A stretch of DNA of 64,000 nucleotides from Plecoglossus altivelis (GCA_036571765.1 BROE01000001.1:9819518-9883517); one strand, 5' to 3'; shown: positions 1 through 11,820, counted from the stretch's first letter. The notes: generated by a model not told the origin, from the letters alone. Translations and numbers: made by a program.

Positions 1-1737
1 AGAGGTCAGTCTTCGTTAAGAGCCCAGCTCAGACATCTAAAGCCATGCTAATACTCCCTCTCTATTCTGACTTATCAACTTCTCACTTATCCCTGTTTCC
101 CACCACTAAACCCTTTCTCACCACTCCTTGAAAGACATTAGTGACGTATTACTCTTTTTTTGGGGTGATAATTCATTCTGCGTGTTCAAAGGAACAAAGG
201 ACATAGTTTGATATATCTGAGTGAGAAATCAGCAGTAAGAACTGGGCCTGTTTTCACTCAGGCTAGACAGAACAAGCCGAGCCCGGACGGAAGGGTGCCA
301 GATATTGAGATGGTACCTAGTGAGAAGTAGCCAGACAGGACTAGACGATGGCAGATCGCCACGATGCTGCTGGGAGAGAAACTGGCATATATGTGTGTGT
401 GAGAGAGAGGGATTGCTTGGGTATGTGTGTACTTGTGTGTGGGAGAGAGGGATCGCGTGTGCACGCGTGCACTTGTGTGTGTGAGAGAGAGTCTAGCAGA
501 CCCAGGTCCATCCAGATGCCCTCTCCGCAGAGATGGGGGCAGAAGCGGTGGCATCGGGGACTATGGATGGGGGGAGGGTCATCGGGGGCCGACGAGTAGA
601 GGTCACCTCTAGCCTCTCAGACATGGCACAGAGCTTGTTCCCTGAGAAGCACCATCTGCCCTGCAAACCAGAGGCATGGTGATGATCACAGTCAGACCAC
701 ACATCACTGCCCTCAGACAGGCTCAGCCCGCTCAGGTGAATATCAAGCACCGGCTGAATATGCAGGAACTAGCCCAGCTGCTTTCCATTTGAAGAGAGAA
801 ACATGGAAGAAACTTTGTGTTTTCCCTTTCCAGTCCTCTTGAAATTAGAAAAAAATCAGCAGCCAAGAACCTTCGCATGGAAAACAGTTTTGTTTAAATT
901 TGACTGTGTTTCCCTCCTGTTTCACCGCTGTTGTCCTTTGCCTGCACTGCGAAGCAGAACTATCGCTCACATGTTCCGTCTGTATATTCTGACCCTGTTC
1001 AACAACACGAGGATATTGTTCTGAACTGACAGCCCGCTGACAGCTATGTCTGTCTCCTAGATGAAGACAAACAATGAAGGAGGAAGAGGTGGATGATTAC
1101 GTGGGACCTGTACAGATTCTTTCACCTTTTCCTTTGTTAGAGGAGGGACAAAGCTTTGGGGTTTGGGACCAACTAAGGAAACGTCCTGAAAGCAGCCTGG
1201 TTTGGCCTTGTTCACATCTCTGCGAGCTTAGACACCGTGGATGATTAGGGTCTACAGAAGGCAGACAGTACCTAGCGGGGAAAGGAGGCCCAAGTATACA
1301 CAGCTCAGAGCAACATCCAGTCGCAAAAGCATCGCAGCACAGGCAAGGCTCCCATGTAATGAAACATGAAAAGACTCCCCAGCCTAGACCAGACACTGTG
1401 TGGACACTACAAGCAGTTAAAGGAGGAAATCCTGTCGACATCACTTTTGACCGTGTTCCCATGGTGTCTCTGGTCCACTGAGACGGGACCTGACTGGTGT
1501 CTGTGCACAAGCTGCTCTTGCGGCTAGGTTACTGCTTCCATCACTGCTAATCCCAAGCACTCAGGTCCTCATCCCTACAGGATACGCATACAAAGTGCTG
1601 TTTCTCGGGGGAGTTTTGGCTTGTAGTCTTGATGTTGCAACAACAATCACTCCGGCCTTGCGCTGTGCAGATTATAGAGCGGGTTTAAGGTAGAGATTAG
1701 TGCCAATAGTTTCATCAACATTTCATTTGAATGGGCT

Positions 1738-1780
1738 GCTGTTGTTGTTGTTGTTGTTGTTGTGATTGCTGTTGTTGTTG
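1738..1780. repeat. (TTG)n trinucleotide repeat
   Basis: About ten TTG units with one short interruption. Confidence 0.9.
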
Positions 1781-2330
1781 ACACTAATTAGATACGGAGG
1801 AACATAACACTGTAGGCGGGCTGCTCATAGCTAATGAATGAGCTCATTCCCCCCCTAAAGCTACTGTTCATGCTGTTGTATATGACCATATTCTAACTTG
1901 ATCCAACTTATTTTCACCTGCAAAAGGATTTTAGGGTTGAGATGGAGCCACGTTGTGTGGAATTTGGAATTCAAGAAAAGGAACAGACAGAACACTAAAC
2001 GTATTTCCTAGACTGCATTGTTAGACACTTGATGAGGACTGCAGTCTAGCCCTGAAGTAGAGTGATCAGACAGACGTGTGTGGTTGTCTGCTGATGGTCG
2101 TTTCATTCTGCGGCCAGACACACCCCTTCCCCTGGGAAGACTCCAGTCTGGCCAGTCTGGAGCTACTATTGAAATAAACGGAGAAGAAAAAAAACCCTGA
2201 TTTGATGATTAGTGTCCTAAAACATGTTCAGCCTACAAAAGCCATCACCTGAACATCTTTGTAGTAGCAGTAAGAACTTACATCTCTCTCTCATGTTCTT
2301 TAGTGTGAGACACAGACAGTCACAGACTGT

Positions 2331-2540
2331 CAGTCACACAACGACTGCCGGTCACACAAAGACTGCTGGTCACACAAAGACAGACAGTCACACAGAGACT
2401 GCCAGTCTCACAAAGACTGCCAGTCACGCAAAGACAGCCAGTCACACAAAGACAACCAGTCACACAAAGACTGCCAGTCACGCAAAGACAGCCAGTCACA
2501 CAAAGACAATCAGTGACACAAAGACAGCCAGTCACACATA
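2331..2540. repeat. 18-bp minisatellite (about 12 copies)
   Basis: Tandem units of the type CAGTCACACAAAGACTGC run from 2331, with point variants. Because 18 is a multiple of three it stays open in several frames and mimics a protein, but it lacks any coding context. Confidence 0.9.
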
Positions 2541-3099
2541 TAATGTCAGTGGCACAGAGACTGACTGTCTGAACTGAATTGATTGGATGGTGTCACTTCA
2601 TCCTATCTAGGCTGAGCTGCTCACCAGAGGAAGGTGAAGCCGCCAGGGGATTTGGATGGGGGAAGTTGACCTTTTTCTGGCAGAGGATGAGTTGGGGGAA
2701 GGGAGGGAAGGAAGGATAGAGGAAGAGGGAAGGTCAAAAGAGGGTTGGAGAGGATGGATGAGACATGGGAGATGAACAGAGGAGGGAGAGACCAGAGAGA
2801 GGGGGGAGGAAAGAAGAGGATAAGCAGTTCTGTGTCGAGGAGAGGGGGAGTGCATGATTAAGGTGAATGGTAGGTGAGAGGCGAGAGGTACTGGGGATGT
2901 TGAAGGGTGGCTTGATGGACACATCTGTGGGAAGAGGGAGAGGAGTGCTCTCTGTGGGCTCTTAACTAGTGCCACTGACAGGTGATGCTGATGTTAGAGG
3001 ATATGACTTGGTTTGGCTTTTTGAAGAAAAGGAACCGTCTTAATACGTACATTTGATATGGAAAATTGATTAGAACCAAAGGACGAAGAGATGGAAAGA

Positions 3100-3101
3100 T
3101 A

Positions 3102-3145
<44 letters not shown>

Positions 3146-3390
3146 CTGGCATAGAGTGACATAGATAGAAAGAGAGAGAGGCAGAAATGACGATGAAACA
3201 AAGATAGAGTTAGAGAGCGACTGGTATGAAGAGGAATAGTGACTGACATGAAGAGAGGGAGAGAGCAACTGACACAGAGAGAAAGAGGGAGAGAGATAGA
3301 GAAAGAGGGAGGAGGTTGAGGAAAAGAGAGAGAGGGACAGACACAAAAAGAGAGAGTCCAGACAAAGGGGGAGAGAGCGACTGGCAGAAA
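3100..3390. repeat. GA-rich repeat tract
   Basis: A pure (AG)n core at 3103-3135, then degenerate GAGAGA units interspersed with GACTGGCA-like words. Confidence 0.85.
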
Positions 3391-4393
3391 GACAGACACA
3401 GTGTGTGGGTGTGTACCCTTGTCTGAAATACCGTCACTGAGACATTTGACATCCTCCGATGTAATTGGTGGATTCACAGAAAGAATTTGTAATGTGTGAG
3501 TGTGTTTTGGTGTCTGTTGTCTGGTACTGTGTGGGTTAGCAGAATCTCAGTCCTGTCACTTTGGCTGTTTTGAAGCTCTCGTCACGGTCTGGCCAAAAGA
3601 GTCAAATCTTTCTATCTATCCTTTCTCTCTTCTCTTTCTAACCCCTCTCTTTCTCTCCCACTCCTATTTCTCTCCCACCACTTCCTGTTCTCTCTTTCTC
3701 TGGTTATAGCAAGCATCCTATAGCCATACACAGGTAGGAACCTTCTGACTTAAAATATAATTTACTGAACGTGGAAGAAAATAATACACGGAGTGAACAT
3801 TTTCTTTAAGGGGGTTGAGTTCCTGTCTGCTTTAAGTAGATATCCATGGAGGGGTTGTTGCCAGATGTTTACCAGACTAACATGGTTGAAATGTTAAGTA
3901 ATGAATAGGAGAAGATTGGTGTAGATGACATGCCATAAAAATAGAGGCCATCGCTGTGTTTTTCTTATGACAGTCTGAGTCCTGAAACATTCTATCACAT
4001 TACACAGATATAGCATGAAAAAAAGCTTCTTTGAATTCCGTCTTCTCAGCTGTGTCAGGGCCTCCCTTTGATTCGACACAAACGATGCTGCACAGCAACG
4101 CAGAGACACAGAGGAAGGCAGGGTATTCAAATTGGTGTTGCATGAATTACCTTCCCCTCTCTGTGATGTAATCATGTGCCCTACTTCCTGGTGTGGGAGA
4201 GGGATGAAGAAAGAGAGGAGAATGAACGAGAGAGGATTGTATTCTGTTGCTCTCACCTCCCTCCCCCTCCCGTCATTAGAAGGAAGAGACATAACCAGCC
4301 TTGACTAACTAGCCGTGATACCTTGGTTACTTGACTTCCTAAAGCCATTAATTTTATACCATCGGGTGCTATGTTGAGCCTCCCACACTAATT

Positions 4394-4396
<3 letters not shown>

Positions 4397-4449
<53 letters not shown>

Positions 4450-4472
4450 GTGTGTGTGCGTGTGTGTGTGTG
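4397..4472. repeat. (TG)n microsatellite
   Basis: Nearly pure TG run with two CG interruptions, 90 bases upstream of a dlgap1 exon. Confidence 0.95.
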
Positions 4473-4561
4473 CATACCCGCATCACCACACATTCAGCTT
4501 CCTCAGTCCTAGACCCACTTTTCGAGATGACACTTGTTGTCTTCCCTCCCCTCTCCAACAG

Positions 4562-4833
4562 TGTCCTCCTGCATCACCACCTACAAGAAGACCCCTCCCC
4601 CCGTGCCTCCCCGTACCTCCACCTGCTCCTCGTCCTCCCCGCTGGCGGCCCTGTCCTCCAAGCCCTTCATCTCCATCACGGCCCAGAGCAGCACTGAGTC
4701 TGCTCAGGATGCCTACATGGAGGGCTCGGGCCACCATGGGGACATGACCATCCAATCAGCCCTCAGCAACTCCACGGAGAGCATCGACAGCATGAAGGCC
4801 CTCACAGCCGCCATAGAGGCCGCCAACGCACAG
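4562..4833 (+). CDS. dlgap1: dlgap1 exon a (first in window)
   Basis: The acceptor follows a pyrimidine tract ending in CTCCAACAG, and the donor is CAG|GTGCGA. It enters with two bases of a split codon and ends on a full codon. It encodes SSCITTYKKTPPPVPPR, a serine-rich stretch, then KPFISITAQSSTESAQDAYM and NSTESIDSMKALTAAIEAANAQ, all typical of the middle of DLGAP proteins. Confidence 0.92.
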
Positions 4834-7800
4834 GTGCGAAGGGTGGGGAGCGTCCAAGCAACGTGGAACAGACCGTTGAGAGAGAGGTGACTGACATCTG
4901 GAACCTTCTGTGTGGGGTTGTGTCCTGTGCGGTGCAGGTCCACGGTCCAGCCAGCCAGCACGTCAGCAACAGCACCATCACCATCTCCACCACGGCGGCT
5001 CCTGCCCTGGCCAGGGCCCCGCAGCTCTCTGACGACCCCAGGAAGGAGGCCCTCCACAAGGGCCGGTGCCTGTCCATTGGGATCCAGGTGTGTGTCTTGA
5101 GACTTCAGACTTTACAGCAGAGTAGAGTAAAAAACAAGACAACACCGTATAATGTTGCGAGTGCTGTGAGACGTCCCCCTCAGCCTTTCTATTGACAGGA
5201 ATCATATTCAGAACTATCCTGCCCCCTAGTGGTATTTGTTGACACTTACCATAAAGTAAATAAACACTGTGGAGGAATGTGCCTGTTGGTGTCCAGGGGT
5301 TATATAGAGTAAACCTGATCTTCAAAATAAACATCTCAAGCCATCTCCATCTACTTTCGGTTGGGTTACCAGGTGGACGGGCCGGAGGAAGTTCTAGACT
5401 TGGATGACCAGTCCAAGTTCCAGTCTGTTGGGGTGCAGGTGGAGGACGAGAGGGGGTGAGTCTGGGGTCTGCCCCCCCACACACACTCTGGTCTGAGGGA
5501 ACATATCCAATGCTACGGCTATAGATTCAGGATTCATCCAATAGGAAAACATAGCCAACCTGACCTCACACCTGTCACTCCACCAGCTCTCACGGAAGCA
5601 GCATTGGAGAATAGATAGACCATGTCTATGATTTAACCACAGTGGGTAGCACCAGGTCTGTATAGTGCACTACTGAAAGTTAGAAAGAGATATTCCTACC
5701 ATAAGCCTTTTACAGGCCTACCTTAACAGGCCAGTTGAGTTGCGTCAGATGGGGACAGTTCAGGAGAAAGGTTTATTTCCTCCAGATAGGGCTAGTCCAA
5801 CTGTAACGGTGCTGCTTTATATCATATTCCTGTTCCGAAGAGCGGTTTAGGCAGATAAGCTGTCAGCAGTGTTGGGCGGTGAGTCATCCACCGTTCACCT
5901 GTGGTAGCAGACTGACTCTGCAAACGCCCACACACACATTCACTCTAGCCCAAGGTTATCTTTTCTCTCTCCACATCAGAGGACTGAGTTTGAGGTGTGA
6001 GGCGGGGGGAGGCTTGGTTGAGAGGGTCGGTTGACTCTGACCGACTGAAGCTTGTTGTCACTTCCTGTTTCTTTCTATGTATTGAATAGATGTTGTCCAA
6101 ATTGCCCTCTCAGTCCCTTATGGTGACATCGTTATTTTGGGGATATCCAAGCATTTTCAATTGAGTCAATTTCACTATTATAACAGCAATATATCATTTT
6201 ATTTCATTTGAAGTAACTATTTGACTTGACTGTATGTTTTCCAAGCCCTAATACATGACAGTACGACATGATGATGCAGCAGACCTTGCCGTTTTAATTG
6301 AGGCCACACTGTCAGTGTCTAATGACTAGACGGCTGGCTAGATGATGTGGATAGTGTGGCACGAGTCGGATTACTGGTCATATGAATCCCCTCCCAGCCT
6401 TGCTTCATGGTTTGTTCTCACAGCAGGAAAGGGCTTTTCTGTACACAGACTCTGGAAACAAATATAGCCTGATATTCTGAGGCGAAGGCAGGCAGGCTAG
6501 TGCTACGGTCTAGCCTTCCCATATAGCCCAGCTGTGTGGCAGGAGACAGAAGGGCATTTCCTCCAGGAAGAGTGGATAGCAGTGGGTGGTGTGAGTGTTC
6601 CAGGGAAACACTCGGCAGTGCTGCCTGCTGCTCCACTGATGCTGCCCCTTGTGCTCCTCTCTCATCCTGCCTCTCTCATCCTGCCTCTCTCATCCTGCCT
6701 CCCTCATCCTGCCTCTCTCATCCTGCCTCTCTCATCCTGTCTCTCCTGTCCTGCCTCTCTCATCCTGCCTCTCTCCTCCTGCCTCTCTCATCCTGCCTTT
6801 CTCATCCTGTCTCTCCTGTTCTGCCTCTCTCATCCTGCCTCTCTCATCCTGCCTCTCTCATCCTGCCTCTCTCTCTTACTGCCTCTCTCATCCTAACTCT
6901 CCTGCCCTGCCTCTCTCTCTTCCTGCCTCTGCTTCCTCCTACTCCCTTTCTTCTGTCTATTTCCGTTTCTGTCTTTTTGTGCCCCCATCCTCTTCCTTGC
7001 TCACTGCCTCTCTCTCCCTCTCTCTCTCTCTTTCCTTGGCTCCCTCTCTTCCTCCCCCCGCTCTCTTCCTCCCACGCGACAGCTCACTGCGTAGAATGTT
7101 CATTCACTGTGCTGCGCTCTGGAGAGATGTTGTAGACTGCCTCTCAGAATGTTCTATTCAGTTTCCCTGGCATTCTTGGTGGATCGAATGTCACTGATGA
7201 CACTGTTGACAATGATAACCTGATTGTATGGGGTTTGGATTGTGGAAATCAAGACGATTTCCTTTTGATCCTTTCAGGGAGAAAAACACAATTGTCAAAT
7301 GTATCAACATAGTTTTCATTCTAATGTCTTAACAGACTGTATTATTCTGTTTAATCTCATGTAGGTTCCCAAATGTCTAACATCACTTTCACCACATTCC
7401 TGTTTAATGTGTGTCTACCCCTCTCCCTCTCTGCCTGTCCATGTCCGTGCGTGTCTCTATGTTCGTCTATTCATTTGTCTCCCCCTGGTGGCCAGATACC
7501 GCCGGTTCACGCGCTCTAACAGCGTGACAACAGCGGTGCAGGCAGACCTGGACCTCCCAGAGCTACTTGACAGCCCCCCTCTGCTGGACTCCCCTGACAC
7601 GGACCTCCCCTCCCTGCCCTCCTCCGGCTGCGTCTCTCGCCAGTACTCCCGGGATGCCGCCACCTCCACCGTCAGCATCCAGGGCTCAGGGAACCACTAC
7701 CACGCCTGCACCTCGGACGACTACGAGGACGTGGTGGGCTTCGACCCCTCAATCCTGCCCCCGCCGGACCCCTGGATCGACAGCGTGACCGAGGACACCC

Positions 7801-8261
7801 TGGAGGTGGTGCAGAGAGTGGCGCAGGTCAGAGCGTGAGACCTGAAGGGTCATGACAAGCAAGCGGAACAGCATAGGTTCATTTCATAGTATCGGATGGA
7901 GACCACTCATAACTGCTTCCTTAGTCCGGCCATGGATCTTTCTTTATTAAGGCAGAGTCAAATCACAATTGACTTGTGAGAGAATGTGAATGAATGTGAA
8001 TCTATGATATAATGTCTTTTAAATGCGTTTCCTGACAGAAGGGAATAGGTGAGCAGGTCATCAATCCTGGGTCTTCCATGCAGGTGTGTCAGAGGGACGG
8101 CCGCTGGTTCTTAAAGCTCCTGCAGGCAGAGACAGAGAGGATGGAAGGCTGGTGCAGGCAGATGGAGGTGGATGAACAGGAGAACCACCTGCCTGATGAC
8201 AGTAAGTGTGTGTTATTGTGTGTGTGTGTGTGTGTGTGTATGTGTGTGTCTGTGTGTCTGT

Positions 8262-8304
<43 letters not shown>

Positions 8305-10133
8305 CAAGCTGACGCATGCGTTTGGAACGTGACCATGTGCTTGTCCTCTCCAGTCCTGGGGAAGATGAGGAGTGCAGTTGGCAGTGCTCAGCTCCTGATG
8401 TCTCAGAAGTTCCAACAGTTCCGAGAGCTGTGTGAAGAGAACCTGGTGAGTTTCCCATCAGTTCATCGTTCTGACTCAGCAGGTCTGAATCCCATTCAAA
8501 CATGATGCACAGAGGATTGGTGTTCTTCCTCCTTCCGTCATATGAGCGCTGTAGTGAAGCTCAGACTTTAGGCTTGTGTCTCATCATCACACCATGTTGC
8601 CGTGTAGACCCACACTATGAGTGACATCAGTACCTGTTACAAAGAAAGTCTCCCAGGTGACCAGTTGTTTGTGCCTCACACTTGGATCGTGGTCACATTG
8701 TCTCCTTCCTGTCTCGCCTCGCTGATGCGGGCGGGTCAGAACCCCAACGCCCACCCGAGGCCCATCTCCCAGGACCTGGCCGGGTTCTGGGACATGCTCC
8801 AGCTCTCCATCGAGAACATCAGCCTGAAGTTTGACGAGCTGCACCAGCTCCGAGCCAACAACTGGAGACCCCTGGACCCTCCGCCGGAGAGAAAGGTAAA
8901 GCAGGCGTCCATAGCCAGAGCTCGCCATGCGGCGGAGACTGTGGGCCGGATATCGTTCGACTGTGTACCCGTCTGTCTTGCCTACCTGTCTGTCTGCCTG
9001 CAGACTCAGACTTGCGTTGGGGACTGTCTGTCCTTCCCACTTCCTGTGTGTTTATCGAGCAGTTGCAGGGGTCTCCCAACTCAGAATGTGATCAGCCTCA
9101 GTCTACGGTGGGCCGTAGCTGGAGCATGATGGGCTGGGAGCAGGGTTGAGACCCCTGCTATAGAGAGTGCACCGCTACTGTTGCATCCTCAGACACACTT
9201 CATCCTGCTGAAACAGAACAGGAGCATCCTATTACCATCTGCATGCCGTGCAGTACCGCTGTTGTAACCCCATGGCTATGATTTACACGCATATTAGCGG
9301 TCTTGTTTTATGGTCGCAACTTTGGCTTCAGGATAGTCCATTTAATTAGAGTCCTCAGTTGAATTATCGTAAATAACCACCACAATAGGCTGTTTTTGTG
9401 AGTTATTTTAACCTCCTTTAGACCTCTTAGAAGGGTGTGGAGGTGTGTGAGAACAGCAGGTTCCTCAGAGGGTTCAAGTGTGCACTTTCAAGAGAAGGTC
9501 AGAGAGAATCACTTCCCAAGAGCACCACCTCTCCTCTAGAAGGCACAGTTCTTCCCCAGGTCCTAGCGCCTTCCTACCAAAAGTCATGTGATCACAGCTT
9601 AGCCTTTTTTATGCCTTCCCCCCCCCCTGATGGCTTCTACATGTGAGTTCTGTTTCTGTTGTTTTCTGTGTCGACAGTGAGCTGCTTTTCAGACGTCATT
9701 CCATCTGGCACGCACCACACCACAGGGCCTGACCCTTCTGGGCCACCGTATCTCCATGCCGTCCGTCCGTCTCTCTGCCCGCCACCGCCGCCGTGTGTGT
9801 GGTTGTCTGTCACGCCATTCCGTGTTCAGGTGTGCGCATGCTGTCCGCGCTCCCACCCTGTCCTCCCTCCCTCTGCTGGGAGGGAGGGGCTAACAGCTAT
9901 TTGTCATCCCTGTTCAGGAGAGACGGATCCCTCCCCCTGTGCCAAAGAAACCCCCTAAAGGCCACCCACCCCTGGCCCGTGATAGGTCGTTGGAGAGCTC
10001 GGAGAAGCAGCGTCAGGACGCTCGTAAACGTCTGATGGCGGCTAAGCGGGCCGCATCAGTGAGACAGAACTCTGCTACTGAGAGCGCAGACAGCATTGAG
10101 ATCTATATCCCCGAGGCCCAGACCAGGCTATGA
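4562..10133 (+). CDS. dlgap1: DLGAP/SAPAP-family postsynaptic scaffold, C-terminal half (spliced, 8 exons in window)
   Basis: Disks large-associated proteins bridge PSD-95 guanylate-kinase domains to Shank at excitatory synapses. Eight exons (4562-4833, 4938-5087, 5373-5455, 7496-7826, 8084-8201, 8354-8445, 8740-8895, 9918-10133) join without a phase break and give 471 residues, about half of a typical ~980-residue family member. The N-terminal half, with the PSD-95-binding repeats, lies left of the window. Visible motifs are: proline-rich TPPPVPPR in the first exon; two dynein light chain LC8-type sites, SIGIQVDG (split by an intron) and SVGVQVED; the conserved GKAP C-terminal domain from RDGRWFLKLLQAE to RASVRQNSATESADS; and the terminal PDZ ligand QTRL. 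By recall the C-terminal domain fits DLGAP1 best, but DLGAP2, 3 and 4 share it. The family call is certain and the paralog call is moderate. Confidence 0.93.
4938..5087 (+). CDS. dlgap1: dlgap1 exon b
   Basis: Fifty codons in phase 0, acceptor GTGCAG|GTC and donor CAG|GTGTGT. It runs from VHGPASQHVSN to RKEALHKGRCLSIGIQ. The last residues are the first half of an LC8-binding motif completed by the next exon. The upstream intron is only 104 bases. Confidence 0.92.
5373..5455 (+). CDS. dlgap1: dlgap1 exon c
   Basis: An 83-base exon starting VDGPEEVLDLDDQSKFQ and continuing SVGVQVEDERG. It completes the first LC8-type motif (IQVDG) and holds the second (VGVQVED). Acceptor TTACCAG, donor GG|GTGAG. 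It ends with two bases of a glycine codon. Confidence 0.92.
5456..7495 (+). other. dlgap1 intron
   Basis: Non-coding DNA of about 2 kb between two exons whose split glycine codon matches. It contains the 14-bp CTCTCATCCTGCC-type minisatellite at 6658-6890 and a pyrimidine-rich tail. Nothing else is recognised. Confidence 0.75.
6658..6890. repeat. 14-bp minisatellite
   Basis: About 16 tandem copies of TCTCTCATCCTGCC with variants such as TCTCCTGTCCTGCC, inside a dlgap1 intron. Confidence 0.88.
7496..7826 (+). CDS. dlgap1: dlgap1 exon d
   Basis: 331 bases (1 + 110 codons). It encodes YRRFTRSNSVTTAVQADLDL, a family signature, then an acidic and serine-rich stretch and PWIDSVTEDTLEVVQRVAQ. The donor GTCAGA departs from consensus at +3, but the phase matches the next exon exactly. 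Confidence 0.92.
8084..8201 (+). CDS. dlgap1: dlgap1 exon e, start of GKAP C-terminal domain
   Basis: 39 codons plus one base. It encodes VCQRDGRWFLKLLQAETERM and EGWCRQMEVDEQENHLPDD, the highly conserved helix opening the GKAP C-terminal domain. Donor A|GTAAGT. A TG repeat of about 90 bases follows a few bases into the intron. Confidence 0.93.
8217..8305. repeat. (TG)n microsatellite
   Basis: TG run with TCTG interruptions that fills most of the 152-base intron between two dlgap1 exons. Confidence 0.95.
8354..8445 (+). CDS. dlgap1: dlgap1 exon f, GKAP domain
   Basis: 92 bases. It encodes LGKMRSAVGSAQLLMSQKF and QQFRELCEENL, nearly invariant in DLGAP proteins. Acceptor CTCTCCAG, donor CTG|GTGAGT, phases compatible on both sides. 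Confidence 0.93.
8740..8895 (+). CDS. dlgap1: dlgap1 exon g, GKAP domain
   Basis: 52 codons in phase 0: NPNAHPRPISQDLAGFWDML, then QLSIENISLKFDELHQLRAN and NWRPLDPPPERK. This is the central helical part of the GKAP C-terminal domain. Acceptor GGGTCAG, donor AAAG|GTAAAG. Confidence 0.93.
8896..9917 (+). other. dlgap1 last intron
   Basis: Non-coding DNA between phase-0 exons. It includes a CpG-poor pyrimidine-rich stretch (9620-9900) ahead of the last exon. No additional exon is supported. Confidence 0.75.
9918..10133 (+). CDS. dlgap1: dlgap1 last coding exon with PDZ ligand and stop
   Basis: 72 codons including the TGA at 10131-10133. It starts ERRIPPPVPKKPPKGHPPL, passes through a basic helix (KRLMAAKRAASVRQNSATES) and ends IEIYIPEAQTRL. 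The last four residues are the class I PDZ ligand bound by Shank PDZ domains. Acceptor CTGTTCAG. Confidence 0.95.
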   Translation, partial: ERRIPPPVPKKPPKGHPPLARDRSLESSEKQRQDARKRLMAAKRAASVRQNSATESADSIEIYIPEAQTRL

Positions 10134-11392
10134 GCCCTAACGCACACACACACACACAGGCATACACACAATCACACAGGCACACTGAGGGAATTAAGTC
10201 ATATCACAAACAGGTATACTTTGTGTATAAAAAACATCTACTCGCAGATGCACACCGTGAAATCACAAAAATATTATTCACACTCAAGGCACTTCTATCA
10301 CAGGCACACACACGCACACATATGTACACACACTTGTGGTGGTGTCACCTATACACCAGTGGGTATGTGCAGGGTATTTGTATTATAATCATGTAGGAAG
10401 TTAGAGACATGTCATTGCCCATTCTACTTTTTCTCTTTCCCAGAGTCTCACCTGAGGACCCGCTCTTATATCATGCGTTCTTATAGAGAAGTACACCTTT
10501 AGTAGAGATCCCATCTATGGCAAGTAGGCCTTTTTTTTGCGACATGTACAGCCTTTTCAATCACTTCAAACAGAGACAAGTGATAATGTCTTGAAAGAAA
10601 AGCAAATAAGTATGTTTGGCTATTGGTTCTGTGGGTGTTTGTGATTTGAACTAGGTCCAGACCAGACTGATTCCCTTCACTTGGTCTCATGGTCCACCTT
10701 GTCTTTTCTTGGTTCGGTTGTAAGATGGGACATAGAAACAGGGTAAAGTGATGCTGAAGCAATATTCCTCTGCATTGTGAACAAGTGGCCATGTCAACAG
10801 TTCTTTGAAACAGAAGAGGTTTTTTTTCCATTTACAAATATCAGTGATTGGAAATGCAAAAGGATGCCTTGTTCTTCTCCGTAGCCATATGTGTGTGTTT
10901 GATATGATGATTCAGTCCACCTGTAATTGTGAAGACTTATCTAAACATTTCTACAAAAATGGGTTGGATTTCTGAATATTATATTGATTAATGGGTCAAC
11001 CAGAGACTAATATATTCTTTGATACATGTTGATGAATTCCATTCAAAATGTTCTTCTGTTTAGTTGAGTGGGCGTATGAAGTGGGTTTGTGTAAGTGATG
11101 ATTCCTGTGTCTGTTTATGAAGTACCAAAACAGACACGATAGACACCTCCTAAAGGCAAGTTATATTTATTGTTTTCTTACATTAACAATGTATTTCCAG
11201 TAGCAAGTTCAGTGGCTTAATTTCCTTAGAGAACTCTGTTGGGGTTTGTCAGTCTAATCCTTATTGGGTGTGATGCTGCTGGAAGACCATGTGACCTGCT
11301 TCGTCCTATCACGTGGTTGAGCTGGCGCCGTGTTATTTCTCAGGAAGAGATGGGAATTAAGTTTGTTAAATCAGGGTCTCCCAGTGCTGGTG

Positions 11393-11395
<3 letters not shown>

Positions 11396-11433
<38 letters not shown>
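11396..11433. repeat. (GT)n microsatellite in dlgap1 3' UTR
   Basis: Pure GT run of about 38 bases. Confidence 0.95.
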
Positions 11434-11434
<1 letters not shown>

Positions 11435-11798
11435 ATGAATGCAGGTCTCTTAAAGTGCTTCCTATTATCCTTGGTTGTTATGTTGGCCTGTCCACAATAG
11501 GGTCAAGTAGCCTCATGGACACACTGTACATAGTCAAATAGCCACTTGTACTTGAAAATTGTAAGTTGTGTTTGTACAGAAATCATTCATGAAAATATTC
11601 CTGTATGCATGCAGGCACAATATTAGTATTTCAAATCTATATATAATTTCCACTCATGTATTAGTTTGTATTTATTTATTTTATTTATCTATTTATTGAT
11701 TGATTGATTTTTTACTGTTTTGATTAAGTGGTCTGTCATGATATTCTGACTTTATGTTGTATTGTATAAAAATTATTGTGTGCATATGATCAACACAG

Positions 11799-11804
11799 AA
11801 TAAA
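11799..11804 (+). terminator. dlgap1: polyadenylation signal AATAAA of dlgap1
   Basis: AATAAA about 1.67 kb after the dlgap1 stop codon, with no other gene before it on this strand. Its use is inferred from position. Confidence 0.6.
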
Positions 11805-11820
11805 ATTATATTGAACTCAC

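Larger units (their letters stand above)
1..4561 (+). other. probable dlgap1 intron
   Basis: No exon I can support. It holds TG/GA compound repeats (390-490), a TTG repeat (1738-1780), an 18-bp minisatellite (2331-2540), a long GA-rich tract (3100-3390) and a GT repeat (4397-4472). Intronic status follows from the phase-1 entry of the exon at 4562. Confidence 0.6.
10134..11820 (+). other. dlgap1: dlgap1 3' untranslated region
   Basis: AT-rich sequence from the stop codon to just past the first good AATAAA. It holds a CA-rich patch (10140-10340) and a GT repeat (11396-11433). No other coding signal is visible. The exact cleavage site is inferred. Confidence 0.6.

Noticed and set aside
2224..2577. 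Open frame of 117 codons rich in HTKTASH repeats.
   Set aside because: It is produced by the 18-bp minisatellite; it has no splice context or homology and is also open on the other strand.
3710..3733. A possible 24-base dlgap microexon with a good pyrimidine tract, TTATAG acceptor and GTAGGA donor.
   Set aside because: The phase needed to join the exon at 4562 reads through a TAG. The open frames do not fit, so it would need a further unseen exon.
6534..7197. Overlapping long open frames rich in Leu, Ser and Pro.
   Set aside because: They are translations of the 14-bp minisatellite and pyrimidine-rich intron, open in several frames at once.
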